From the NCBI RefSeq assembly GCF_000819865.1, contig NZ_CDDF01000001.1:595981-659980 (forward strand): DNA of 64,000 nucleotides, given 5' to 3'. The notes below the pieces were generated by a model. The model was not told the origin of the DNA. It saw only the letters and a program-made list of their open reading frames with translations, and made no database searches. Origin of the DNA: Aeromonas eucrenophila (lineage in GTDB: Bacteria > Pseudomonadota > Gammaproteobacteria > Enterobacterales > Aeromonadaceae). Below, piece after piece: positions 47,856 to 57,361 of this stretch. The first letter of the stretch is position 1. Each line of letters begins with the position of its first letter. A program made the translations under genes and the position numbers.

Positions 47856-48620
47856 ATGAGCGAGGGTGTATTGATCAGCCGTTTCCCCCTCAACGAGCGA
47901 GGGCGCGATCTCGCCGTCGGCGACATCCACGGCTACTTCGCGCTGCTGCAACGGGCGTTGGATAGAGCCGACTTTGATCCGGCCCGGGATCGCCTCTTCT
48001 CCGTCGGCGATCTGACCGATCGCGGGCCCGAGTGCGCACAGGCTCTCGACTGGCTGGATAAGCCCTGGTTCCACCCTGTCTGCGGCAATCACGACGACTA
48101 CGTCTGCCGCCACCAGAGCTGCGACCGGGAGAATTGGATCCAGAACGGGGGAAGCTGGTTTGAGCGCCTTAGCCCGACCGAGCAAGACAACTTTGCCGCT
48201 CGCTACCGTAGGCTGCCGATCGCCATCGAGGTGACCACCCCGGCCGGCCCGATCGGGCTGCTCCATGCCGACTGCCCCTTCCCCTCCTGGCAGAGCCTGC
48301 TGGACAGGCTGGACGGCGGAGTCAGCGGCGGCCAGTTGCGAGCCATCAAGAACGTCTGCCTCTGGTCACGGCGCCGCATCGAGCTGATGGATGAGCGCGG
48401 CGTCGAGGATCTGGTCGCCCTGATAGTGGGCCACACCCCGGTGAGCGCCCCGGCCCGCCTCGGCAATGTGTTCTACATCGACACCGGCGGCTGGTATCCC
48501 CACGCAGGAGGCGTCTTCACCCTGCTCGATCTGCACAGCCTGACCCCGGTGGCCATAGGGGATCCCGAGCCACCAGACAGTGGCGATGCCGATCCCGGGT
48601 TCAACGCCTTCACCCGATGA
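47856..48620 (+). CDS. PPP-family protein phosphatase (PrpA/PrpB-like)
   Basis: The 254-residue protein is a bacterial PPP metallophosphatase. The metal and catalytic motifs appear in order: AVGDIHGYF (residues 21-28), FSVGDLTDRGPE (about 48-59), CGNHDDYV (about 75), LHADCPFP and VGHTPVSAP, closed by YIDTGGWYP. This fits the E. coli PrpA/PrpB group of Ser/Thr/Tyr phosphatases linked to envelope stress. AAAGGAG 7 nt upstream supports the start. It precedes sbcB by 169 bp and is divergent from the reductase. Confidence 0.9.
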   Translation: MSEGVLISRFPLNERGRDLAVGDIHGYFALLQRALDRADFDPARDRLFSVGDLTDRGPECAQALDWLDKPWFHPVCGNHDDYVCRHQSCDRENWIQNGGSWFERLSPTEQDNFAARYRRLPIAIEVTTPAGPIGLLHADCPFPSWQSLLDRLDGGVSGGQLRAIKNVCLWSRRRIELMDERGVEDLVALIVGHTPVSAPARLGNVFYIDTGGWYPHAGGVFTLLDLHSLTPVAIGDPEPPDSGDADPGFNAFTR

Positions 48621-48789
48621 GCCCCTTCGCGCCCGAGCGTTCATTAAACCGGCAGGCGGCGTGCGCGGGCTTCGTTCTGCCAGCGCTATGGTTTACCATG
48701 CAGGGCATTGCGGTGCCCGCCACCGCCCAACCTTGCCACCGCCACCTGCCGTGGCGCCGTCGATATTGCGGACACCCATCCCGGAACAC

Positions 48790-50217
48790 ATGAGCAGACC
48801 AGCACAACCCGGCCTCGAGCCCACGTTTTATTTTCACGACTACGAGACCTTCGGGATCAGCCCGGCCAAAGACAGGCCGGCGCAGTTCGCCGGCATTCGC
48901 ACCGACGCAGATTTCAACATCATCGGCGAGCCGCTGGTCATCTATTGCAAGCCGCCGGCGGACTATCTGCCCGAGCCAGAGGCCTGCCTCATCACCGGCA
49001 TCACGCCGCAAAAGGCGATGAAGGATGGCTTGTGCGAGGCGGATTTCATCCGCCAGATCCACGAGCAGTTTGCGACCCCCAACACCTGCGTGCTGGGTTA
49101 CAACAGCATCCGCTTCGATGACGAGGTGACGCGCTACACCCTCTATCGCAACTTCTACGACCCCTATGCCTACAGCTGGCAGAACGGCAACTCCCGCTGG
49201 GACATCCTCGACATGCTGCGGGCCTGCTATGCCTTGCGCCCGGAGGGGATAGCGTGGGCCTTCGATGAAGAGGGCAAGCCGAGTTTTCGGCTCGAAAAAC
49301 TGACGGTGGCCAACGGCGTGGCCCACGCCAACGCCCACGACGCCCTCTCGGACGTGCTGGCCACCATAGAGCTGGCCAAGCTGGTGAAACGCGCCCAGCC
49401 GAAGCTGTTTGACTACCTGTTTGCCCTGCGCAACAAGAACAAGGTCAAGGCGCTGATCGACGTGGTGACCATGAAGCCGCTGACCCACGTCTCGGGGATG
49501 TTCTCCCCCTGGCAGGGCTGCGTGAGCTGGGTGTCACCGCTGGCCTGGCACCCGACCAACCAGAATGCCGTCATCATGGTGGATCTCACCCGCGACCCCA
49601 GCCCCCTCATCGAGCTCACCAGCGACGAGATCCGCGAGCGGCTCTACACCAAAAAAGACGATCTCGGGGATCTGGCGGGCATACCGGTCAAGCTGGTGCA
49701 CATCAACAAGTGCCCCGTGCTGGCCCCGGCCGCCACCCTGACCGCGGAGCGGGCGGACGAGCTCGGCGTCGATCGGGAGCAGTGCCGCAAGAGCCTCAAT
49801 CTGCTGCGAGCCCACCCCGAGGTGCGCGAGAAGCTGGTGGAGGTGTTCAACCAGGAGTTTGTCGGCAGCAATGACAGCGACCCGGACACCCAGCTCTACG
49901 CCGGTTTCTTCGGCCACGGCGACAAGGCCACCCTGGATCTGGTGCGCGCCACCCCGGCGGATCTGCTGGGAGAGCGGGAATTTGCCTTCAGCGACCCGCG
50001 CCTGCCCGAGATGCTGTTCCGTTATCGCGCCCGCAACTGGCCACACACCTTAAGCGAAGCCGAGCAGAAGCGCTGGCGGCTGCACTGCAGCGACTACTTC
50101 AGCCGCCGTCTGCCGGATTATGTTCCCCGCCTCGAGGCGCTGGCGGAGCAGAATCAGGGTAACGATCGGAACTTTGCCATTCTGAAAAGTCTCTATCACT
50201 ACCTCGAAGATCTCTGA
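48790..50217 (+). CDS. sbcB: Exodeoxyribonuclease I
   Basis: ExoI degrades single-stranded DNA 3'-5' in recombination and mismatch repair. The ATG at 48790 gives 475 residues, the E. coli length; codons before it are unconserved. DEDDh exonuclease residues are in TFYFHDYETFG (Asp17, Glu19), VLGYNSIRFDDEVTRYTLYRNFYDPY and NAHDALSDVLATI. The SH3-like and C-terminal helical domains that form the ssDNA channel and bind SSB follow, ending NFAILKSLYHYLEDL. A perfect CRP site begins two bases after the stop codon, belonging to the next gene. Confidence 0.97.
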   Translation: MSRPAQPGLEPTFYFHDYETFGISPAKDRPAQFAGIRTDADFNIIGEPLVIYCKPPADYLPEPEACLITGITPQKAMKDGLCEADFIRQIHEQFATPNTCVLGYNSIRFDDEVTRYTLYRNFYDPYAYSWQNGNSRWDILDMLRACYALRPEGIAWAFDEEGKPSFRLEKLTVANGVAHANAHDALSDVLATIELAKLVKRAQPKLFDYLFALRNKNKVKALIDVVTMKPLTHVSGMFSPWQGCVSWVSPLAWHPTNQNAVIMVDLTRDPSPLIELTSDEIRERLYTKKDDLGDLAGIPVKLVHINKCPVLAPAATLTAERADELGVDREQCRKSLNLLRAHPEVREKLVEVFNQEFVGSNDSDPDTQLYAGFFGHGDKATLDLVRATPADLLGEREFAFSDPRLPEMLFRYRARNWPHTLSEAEQKRWRLHCSDYFSRRLPDYVPRLEALAEQNQGNDRNFAILKSLYHYLEDL

Positions 50218-50219
50218 TA

Positions 50220-50235
50220 TGTGAGTGATTTCACA
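50220..50235 (+). promoter_or_regulatory. Perfect CRP site upstream of the envelope protein gene
   Basis: TGTGAGTGATTTCACA matches TGTGA-N6-TCACA at every fixed position. It lies 131 bp before the start codon of the gene at 50367. A -10-like CATAAT at 50268-50273 would place it near -52, and TTTAAT near 50300 would place it near -84, so the exact promoter is unclear. Confidence 0.85.
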
Positions 50236-50366
50236 GTTAAAGCCCTGTACGCGCCCCGCGCTCGCGACATAATGAGCGAGGGGAGCCAGACTCCTGACAA
50301 TTTAATTATTTGTATGTACCGACGGCATGGATGCCGTGTTATCGACTCTTGGGGAACTCTCGTTTG

Positions 50367-50873
50367 ATGCGTTCAGGACCAGCTGCTTTCACGCTTATCG
50401 CCTGTGCCTTGCTGCCATCGGCCGCCATGGCCGGGGCCCGTTTCGAGGTGCCGGACTATCTGCTCCGCCTGCCGGAGCAGACCTATCAGCAGATCGAGAG
50501 CAACTTCAGCACCCTTTACAAGCAGACCGACTTCACCCCTCTTATCACCAACAGCTATTTCAACCACTCCGATCTCTACCGCTTCGCCGGGATCCCGCTC
50601 GCCATCACGGCGCAGAATGGTTTCCAGATGGAAGTGTTCGGCCAGCTCTACAACAAGTCGTCCCAGATCTACGCCCAGATGAGCGAGGATCTCTCCCTCT
50701 ATCGCACCCTGCGGGTCGACATGATGGGGGATCAAAGCGATGAGGTCGCCATCGGCATGGGGCTCGGCATTCCCCTGAGTGCCCGCCTGACCGTCAAGGC
50801 GCTGGCCTCCAGCAACGACATTCCGGGCTATGGCTCGTCCAACTACGCCGTCGGCGTGGAGTGGCACTTCTAA
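50367..50873 (+). CDS. Small secreted protein, possible outer-membrane barrel
   Basis: The ATG at 50367 (GGGGAA upstream) gives 168 residues with a signal peptide ending AAMA-G. The mature protein of about 146 residues begins RFEVPDYLLRLPEQTYQQIESNFSTLYKQTDF and ends in alternating strands closing with YAVGVEWHF. A final aromatic residue after alternating hydrophobics is the signature of outer-membrane beta-barrel proteins. I recognise no family. A perfect CRP site upstream suggests control by carbon status. A terminator follows. Confidence 0.78.
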   Translation: MRSGPAAFTLIACALLPSAAMAGARFEVPDYLLRLPEQTYQQIESNFSTLYKQTDFTPLITNSYFNHSDLYRFAGIPLAITAQNGFQMEVFGQLYNKSSQIYAQMSEDLSLYRTLRVDMMGDQSDEVAIGMGLGIPLSARLTVKALASSNDIPGYGSSNYAVGVEWHF

Positions 50874-50914
50874 GCCAGGACGCCCCTGGCTGATTTTAAC
50901 AGGCGACACCCTGT

Positions 50915-50942
50915 AAAAAGGCTCCCGCGGGAGCCTTTTTAT
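50915..50942 (+). terminator. Bidirectional terminator
   Basis: The symmetrical AAAAAGGCTCCC-GC-GGGAGCCTTTTT lies between the envelope protein gene and the convergent alpha-galactosidase gene. Confidence 0.92.
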
Positions 50943-50957
50943 CTGCTTTAACGGCAT

Positions 50958-52673
50958 TTAGCGGTATCGCAGCACCCTGCCTTGCCCGGCGCGCAGCACA
51001 ACTCGCTGCCCCACAGGGTGCTCATCCCAGAAGTCCAGGGCCCCTGCCGGTACCTCGACCTCCCTCTCAGCATCGTCCCAGTTGAACAGGCAGAGCAGCT
51101 CGCCGCCACCCGGCAGCGCCACCCGGCCACGGCTGAAATTCATGTCATCGAAGCGGGCCGCCGGCGCACGCTCCTCGCACAGGGCCAGCAGCTTGTGCAG
51201 TTGCCCAGCCTGAACTTCGTCAAGATCCCGCAGCCGGTCCCCCGCCAGCACCATGCCGCCGCTCGCCACCAGGGCGGCGAGGTGGAACTGGTAATCTGTC
51301 TCGCCGGCACGCTGGTTCGGCAGGTCCCGCAGGCAGACGCAGTCGGGATCCAGCGCCCAGAGCCGGTCGTTTTGCCAGGCACGGCAGAAGGCTTCCCGCG
51401 CAATCTGGCGAAAACGGGGGCCATGGCGCTCCACGTCGTCGCTCACCCGCATGCCGTGCACCAGGCCCAAGCTCGGCCAGATAGGGGCGTTGCAACCGAG
51501 CAGGAAGGCGCCTTCCCCCGCCCCGCGCAGTACCGCCGCCATGCCCCGGCGATAGGCCTCGACTCTCGTCGCGGACGGATCATGGAAGTGGCCACCGTGG
51601 ATGGCGCCCCAGAAGTTCGCATCCAGCTTGAAGTAGTGAATGCCCCACTGCTCGCGCAGAGTGCGGAACACCCGCTCGAGGTGGGCTTGCACCTCGGGGT
51701 GGGTGCCGTCCAGCACATACCAGGGGGTGCAGCGCCAGCCACCGTAGGTGACCTTCTCGGAGGGCAGCGGCAGGCCGTCATCCCCCTTCACGAACCAGTC
51801 GGGATGATCCTGAAACACCCGGGAGCCGGGCTCTGCGATAAAGGGGGCGACCCAGAGCGCCGGCTCGCAACCTGCGGCGTGGATCTCGCGGGCGAGCGCC
51901 GCCACCCCTTGCTCGAACTTGGCAGACGGCGTCAGCCAGTCCCCCATTTTGGCCTGATAGCCGTCGTCTATCTGCACGTAGCGCAGAGTCGGGAAGCGCG
52001 CCGCCCGCTCCGCCAGGTTCTCGCGAATATCCGCCGCGCTCACGTCCGCATAGTAGTGATACCAAGAGCACCAGCCGCTGGGGCGGGTCGGCACGCTGTC
52101 GACCAGGCTGCCGTGCTCGGCATGGATCCGGGCCGCGAGTGTCGCCAACAGCGCCTCCCTGTCCGGCCCCTCCAGGCAGAGCAGGGCTTCACTCTGCCAA
52201 TGTTCGCCCGGCAGCAACTGCCGTCCCTCACCGTTTATCAGGATCTGCAGCCGGCCGCTCGGGTAGAGCCGGAACTCGCCGCCGAAGCGCTGGCAGCTCG
52301 CAAAGGCCAGCAGCAGCCAGCCCGCTGGTACTTGTACCAGCAGCAGGTTGTGGACTGTGTGATAGCCCTGATCCGCCGTGATGTGATAGACGCTCGCATC
52401 CGGGCAGCGCCCCACCGGTTGTGGGGCCTGCCAGGTCCCCATGGTCTGGGCCAGCATCTGGAACCCCTCGCCGTAGATGGCCGCCGCAGGGTCTATGCCG
52501 AACTCGCCGTCAAACAGCAGCCAGTCGTGCACCGCCTGCGGCGCATGGCCGACGTTGTCGAGCCGCACCCGGCACAGGGGGCCGTCCCAGGCGGGGGTCT
52601 GCAACAGCTGGGGAGCCAGGGCGGGATCGGCGGCCAGTTGGCGCAGCCGGGACAACAGAGAGGGGGAAGACAT
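50958..52673 (-). CDS. GH36-type alpha-galactosidase
   Basis: The 571-residue protein has an N-terminal beta-sandwich (to about residue 180) and a GH36 TIM barrel: PSGWCSWYHYYADVS, RYVQIDDGYQ, PALWVAPFIAEPGS, the nucleophile in IHYFKLDANFWG (Asp351) and the acid/base region GMRVSDDVE (Asp412-413). It has no signal peptide, so the enzyme is cytoplasmic and needs an imported substrate such as melibiose or raffinose. No transporter or regulator gene is adjacent. The length is shorter than most GH36 enzymes (about 700 aa), closer to compact bacterial forms. Confidence 0.88.
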   Translation of the reverse strand: MSSPSLLSRLRQLAADPALAPQLLQTPAWDGPLCRVRLDNVGHAPQAVHDWLLFDGEFGIDPAAAIYGEGFQMLAQTMGTWQAPQPVGRCPDASVYHITADQGYHTVHNLLLVQVPAGWLLLAFASCQRFGGEFRLYPSGRLQILINGEGRQLLPGEHWQSEALLCLEGPDREALLATLAARIHAEHGSLVDSVPTRPSGWCSWYHYYADVSAADIRENLAERAARFPTLRYVQIDDGYQAKMGDWLTPSAKFEQGVAALAREIHAAGCEPALWVAPFIAEPGSRVFQDHPDWFVKGDDGLPLPSEKVTYGGWRCTPWYVLDGTHPEVQAHLERVFRTLREQWGIHYFKLDANFWGAIHGGHFHDPSATRVEAYRRGMAAVLRGAGEGAFLLGCNAPIWPSLGLVHGMRVSDDVERHGPRFRQIAREAFCRAWQNDRLWALDPDCVCLRDLPNQRAGETDYQFHLAALVASGGMVLAGDRLRDLDEVQAGQLHKLLALCEERAPAARFDDMNFSRGRVALPGGGELLCLFNWDDAEREVEVPAGALDFWDEHPVGQRVVLRAGQGRVLRYR

Positions 52674-52805
52674 GGGATCTCCTTCTTATGAACAGGAATG
52701 ACTCTGGTCGCCATTGTATCGCCTGTGGGCCAGTTGACCCTGTTCTGCGCCCCCTGCGCTCTGCTAAACTGCGACCTCGCTCACAGTTGCCAAGATGAGG
52801 CCCCA

Positions 52806-53165
52806 GTGCTGCTTCAACGCGCCTTGCTCTACCTTCGTGATTTCATGGTCATCGTCGCCTGCCTGCTGGTCGGCAAAGCCCTGGCGGCCCTGCTGCCCTT
52901 CGCCTTCCCCGGCAGCATCATCGGCATGCTGCTGCTGTTCGTGCTGCTCTCCTTGCAGTTCATCAAGCTGCACTGGGTCGAGCAGGGAGCCGGCCTGCTG
53001 CTGCGTCACATGGGCGTCCTGTTCGTGCCGGTGGCGGTCGGGCTGGTGGCCTGGCTCGAACCCCTGCGCCAATCCTTCGGCCTCATCCTGCTGTGCGTGG
53101 TGCTCGGCATAGTGCTGATCCTCGCCACCGTCGGCCACCTCTACCAGAGGATGAACAAGCAATGA
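52806..53165 (+). CDS. LrgA/CidA family holin-like protein (YohJ)
   Basis: A GTG at 52806 with GAGG 5 nt upstream gives 119 residues that align with E. coli YohJ (RALLYLRDFMVIVACLLVGKALAALLPFAFPGSIIGMLLLFVLLSLQ). Four hydrophobic helices fit a CidA/LrgA holin-like fold; newer work links these proteins to pyruvate transport. It overlaps the lrgB homologue by 4 bp (ATGA), so the pair is coupled. The yohJ-yohK-cdd order matches E. coli. Confidence 0.9.
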   Translation: MLLQRALLYLRDFMVIVACLLVGKALAALLPFAFPGSIIGMLLLFVLLSLQFIKLHWVEQGAGLLLRHMGVLFVPVAVGLVAWLEPLRQSFGLILLCVVLGIVLILATVGHLYQRMNKQ

Positions 53166-53848
53166 TGTTCTGGTTTGCTATACCCCTGACCCTCGCGCTC
53201 TATTTCGCCACCCGGGCCCTCTATCGTCGCCTGCCCTGGCCCATCATCAACCCTGTGCTGCTGCCCACCGCCGTCATCATAGGCCTGCTGCTCTGGCTCG
53301 AATTGCCCCTCGAGCAGTACCAGCGCGGCACCTTCCCCATCACGGCCCTGCTCGAACCCGCCGTGGTGGCGCTGGCGTTACCGCTCTATCAGCAGGCCCG
53401 CCAGATCCAGGCCAAGCTCAAGCCCATATTGCTCTGCACCCTGGCGTCCGTGCTGATCTCGGTCTGTACCACTCTGGTGATCGGCCATCTGATGGGGGCG
53501 GATCCGGCGCTGCTGGCCTCCTTGGCCACCAAGTCCATCACCACCCCGCTCGCCATGAGCGTCAGCCAGTCGCTGGGGGGCATTCCCGCCATCGCCGCCG
53601 CCGTGGTGGTGGTGGTCGGCATCATCGGCGCCCTCATCGGTTACCCCCTGCTCAAGCTGATGCGGGTGACCGATCCCGAGGCCCAGGGGCTCGCCATGGG
53701 GGCCTGCGCCCACGCCATCGGCACCGCCACCTCCGCCGAGAAGGGGGTCACCCAGGGCGCCTTCTCGTCGCTGGCCATGGTGGTGTGCGGCGTGCTCACC
53801 GCCGCCGTCGCCCCCCTGCTCTTTGCCATTTATCACTGGCTCACCTGA
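53162..53848 (+). CDS. LrgB family protein (YohK)
   Basis: The 228-residue membrane partner of the LrgA protein. Family motifs: FPITALLEPAVVALALPLYQQ, LASLATKSITTPLAMSVSQSLGGIPAIAAAVVVVVGIIGALIG, and MGACAHAIGTATSAEKGVTQGAFSSLAMVVCGVLTA. The start ATG at 53162 overlaps the upstream stop. LrgAB systems affect autolysis and, in several species, pyruvate uptake. Adjacent to cdd as in E. coli. Confidence 0.93.
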   Translation: MMFWFAIPLTLALYFATRALYRRLPWPIINPVLLPTAVIIGLLLWLELPLEQYQRGTFPITALLEPAVVALALPLYQQARQIQAKLKPILLCTLASVLISVCTTLVIGHLMGADPALLASLATKSITTPLAMSVSQSLGGIPAIAAAVVVVVGIIGALIGYPLLKLMRVTDPEAQGLAMGACAHAIGTATSAEKGVTQGAFSSLAMVVCGVLTAAVAPLLFAIYHWLT

Positions 53849-53857
53849 GCGTCGAAA

Positions 53858-53901
53858 GATGGGAGGCGCAGGGGCTAACAGCCCGCGGTGTTCCTCCCAT
53901 C
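53858..53901 (+). terminator. Nested hairpin after lrgAB
   Basis: GATGGGAGG pairs with CCTCCCATC, with inner stems CGC/GCG and GGGCT/AGCCC, 10 bp after lrgB. No T-run follows. The rest of the gap to 54205 is promoter DNA of cdd. Confidence 0.6.
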
Positions 53902-54132
53902 ACTCGCCCCTCTTCTGTTGACTCTCCATCGCTGGCTCAGCTGACGTCACCAAAGGATGCTGCCCATTCCCTTTCTCTCGGCGTCGATGCGATCTCTCGG
54001 GCCCATAGGGGTGCCAACCGGCAATGACGCTGGCCTGAGAGCCGCGCCATCTGCGAGCCGGCGCACAGAACGCACACAAATTGCGAAAGACAAACGTTTC
54101 CTTTAACATCTGCGGCCCTTTGCCCACCAAGG

Positions 54133-54176
54133 CGTGAGCGCGCTCACACATTTCGCCGCGCTTGCTCCCTACAATG
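54133..54176 (+). promoter_or_regulatory. CRP-dependent promoter of cdd
   Basis: CGTGAGCGCGCTCACA (54133-54148) matches the CRP consensus at 9 of 10 fixed positions. A -10 TACAAT at 54171-54176 places the site centre near -42, the class II activator position. CRP/CytR control of cdd is established in E. coli; I see no clear CytR sites. Confidence 0.8.
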
Positions 54177-54205
54177 GCCCCCCAATTGGCCTTTGAGGAC
54201 ACAGT

Positions 54206-55087
54206 ATGCATCCCCGTTTTGCCAAGCCATTCGAGACCCTTTCTGCCCCGCTGCAAGCGGCCCTGCGCCCCATGCTGGATGAGGAATTCAACGCCAGCTT
54301 CAGCCCGGCACAAATCGCCGTGCTCAAAGCCGCCACCGGCCTCGAGGATCGTGCCCTGCGCCTGGCGCTGCTGCCGCTGGCCGCCGCCTGCTCGGTCGCC
54401 CCCATCTCCAAGTTCTTCGTCGGCGCCATCGCCTGTGGCCTGAGCGGCCGCTGGTATCTGGGTGCCAACATGGAGTTTGCCGGTCCTGGCCTGTTCCACT
54501 CGGTGCACGCCGAGCAGTCCGCCATCTCCAATGCCTGGCTCGGCGGCGAGACCGGGATCAGTGAGATCACCGTCAACTACACCCCCTGCGGCCATTGCCG
54601 TCAGTTCATGAACGAGCTGAGCACCGCCAAGACCCTGAAGGTCTCCCTGCCCGACGATCTCAGCGAGCTGCAGTCCTTCCTGCCCCACTCCTTCGGCCCG
54701 GCGGATCTGGACATCACCGATGCCCTGATGAGCCCCCAGGCCCACGACGAGCTCAAGCTTGAGAGCGACGACCCCCTGTGGCAGGCCGCGCTGGCCGCCG
54801 CCCGCCAGAGCTATGCCCCCTACAGCCAGGGCTACGCCGCGGTGGCGCTGCAGTTCGAGGATGGTCGCATCTTCTGCGGGCGCTACGCCGAGAACGCCGC
54901 CTTCAACCCCAGCCTGCCACCGATGCAGATGGCCTGTGCCCACGCGGTCTTGAACGGCGAGGATCTCGGCACTGTGCGCCGCGCCGTGCTGCTGGAGAAC
55001 GGCAACAGCCCGATCAGCCAGCGAGATGCGGCCCAGTCCACCCTCAAGGCACTGGGAACGGTCGAGCTGGAGTACCAAGCCGTCTAA
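54206..55087 (+). CDS. cdd: Cytidine deaminase
   Basis: Cdd deaminates cytidine and deoxycytidine for pyrimidine salvage. The 293-residue length identifies the large dimeric enterobacterial type with a duplicated fold. Zinc ligands are His101 and catalytic Glu103 (SVHAEQSAISNAW) and Cys128/Cys131 (TPCGHCRQFMNEL). The C-terminal half (RQSYAPYSQGYAAVALQFEDGRIFCGRYAENAAFNPSLPP) is the degenerate second domain. A CRP site is in its promoter. A terminator follows. Confidence 0.97.
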   Translation: MHPRFAKPFETLSAPLQAALRPMLDEEFNASFSPAQIAVLKAATGLEDRALRLALLPLAAACSVAPISKFFVGAIACGLSGRWYLGANMEFAGPGLFHSVHAEQSAISNAWLGGETGISEITVNYTPCGHCRQFMNELSTAKTLKVSLPDDLSELQSFLPHSFGPADLDITDALMSPQAHDELKLESDDPLWQAALAAARQSYAPYSQGYAAVALQFEDGRIFCGRYAENAAFNPSLPPMQMACAHAVLNGEDLGTVRRAVLLENGNSPISQRDAAQSTLKALGTVELEYQAV

Positions 55088-55105
55088 TCGATGCCTTGAA
55101 CGCAG

Positions 55106-55133
55106 AAAGGGGAGCCAGTGGCTCCCCTTTTTC
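55106..55133 (+). terminator. Terminator of cdd
   Basis: AAAGGGGAGCC pairs with GGCTCCCCTTT (11 bp, AGT loop) followed by five T residues. Confidence 0.93.
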
Positions 55134-55214
55134 ATTTGTTTTCTAAATAGTGCGGCGCTTGGCAGTGATTTGCTAAATGCCGATACGGGGGCACCAGGCC
55201 CCCTCACAGGCCCA

Positions 55215-56876
<1,662 letters not shown>

Positions 56877-56975
56877 AGTTCAATCCCTGAAACAAAAGGC
56901 GAGTCCCATTATTAACCTTTTGATAACACTCAGGGAAGCAGATTACTTAAACTTCTGTTTGAACTGAGAATGGGA

Positions 56976-57254
56976 TCAAGCTTCCGCCTGTTGCTGCAGA
57001 CGCTGCCACAGATCCTGCACCAGCACCTCGTCCTGCTCGGACAGCTCGCCCTGCAAGATGGCCTCATTCAGGCTACGCAAGACATAGCTCTTTACATCCC
57101 GCACCAGGGTCTTGCCTTCCAGCTCGGCACGGGCCACCGCCAGGGAGATATGACCGCGCAGGTAGCCGCCAGCAAACAGATCGTCATCGCTGGCCGTGGC
57201 CACCATGCCGTCGATCAATCCCAACAACTTGTGCTCAAAATCGTGAATTGTCAT
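56976..57254 (-). CDS. yfcL: YfcL family protein
   Basis: The ATG at 57254 gives 92 residues that align with E. coli YfcL: MTIHDFEHKLLGLIDGMVATASDDDLFAGGYLRGHISLAVARAELEG, then a helix of LNEAILQGELSEQDEVLVQDLWQRL. It is acidic and helical, with no known function. The upstream extension to 57287 is unconserved. It starts 107 bp after the AcoX-like kinase gene, with a CCGCGATC/GATCGCGG hairpin between (57306-57326). Confidence 0.85.
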   Translation of the reverse strand: MTIHDFEHKLLGLIDGMVATASDDDLFAGGYLRGHISLAVARAELEGKTLVRDVKSYVLRSLNEAILQGELSEQDEVLVQDLWQRLQQQAEA

Positions 57255-57361
57255 GTAACGCAGCCTCATTTCCGGGATTGCCGGCAAAAAATTCGGGGAG
57301 TGGAACCGCGATCCTGTTGATCGCGGCTCTCTGGCGCCAGGCCAGCCGCATCCTTGGTGTC

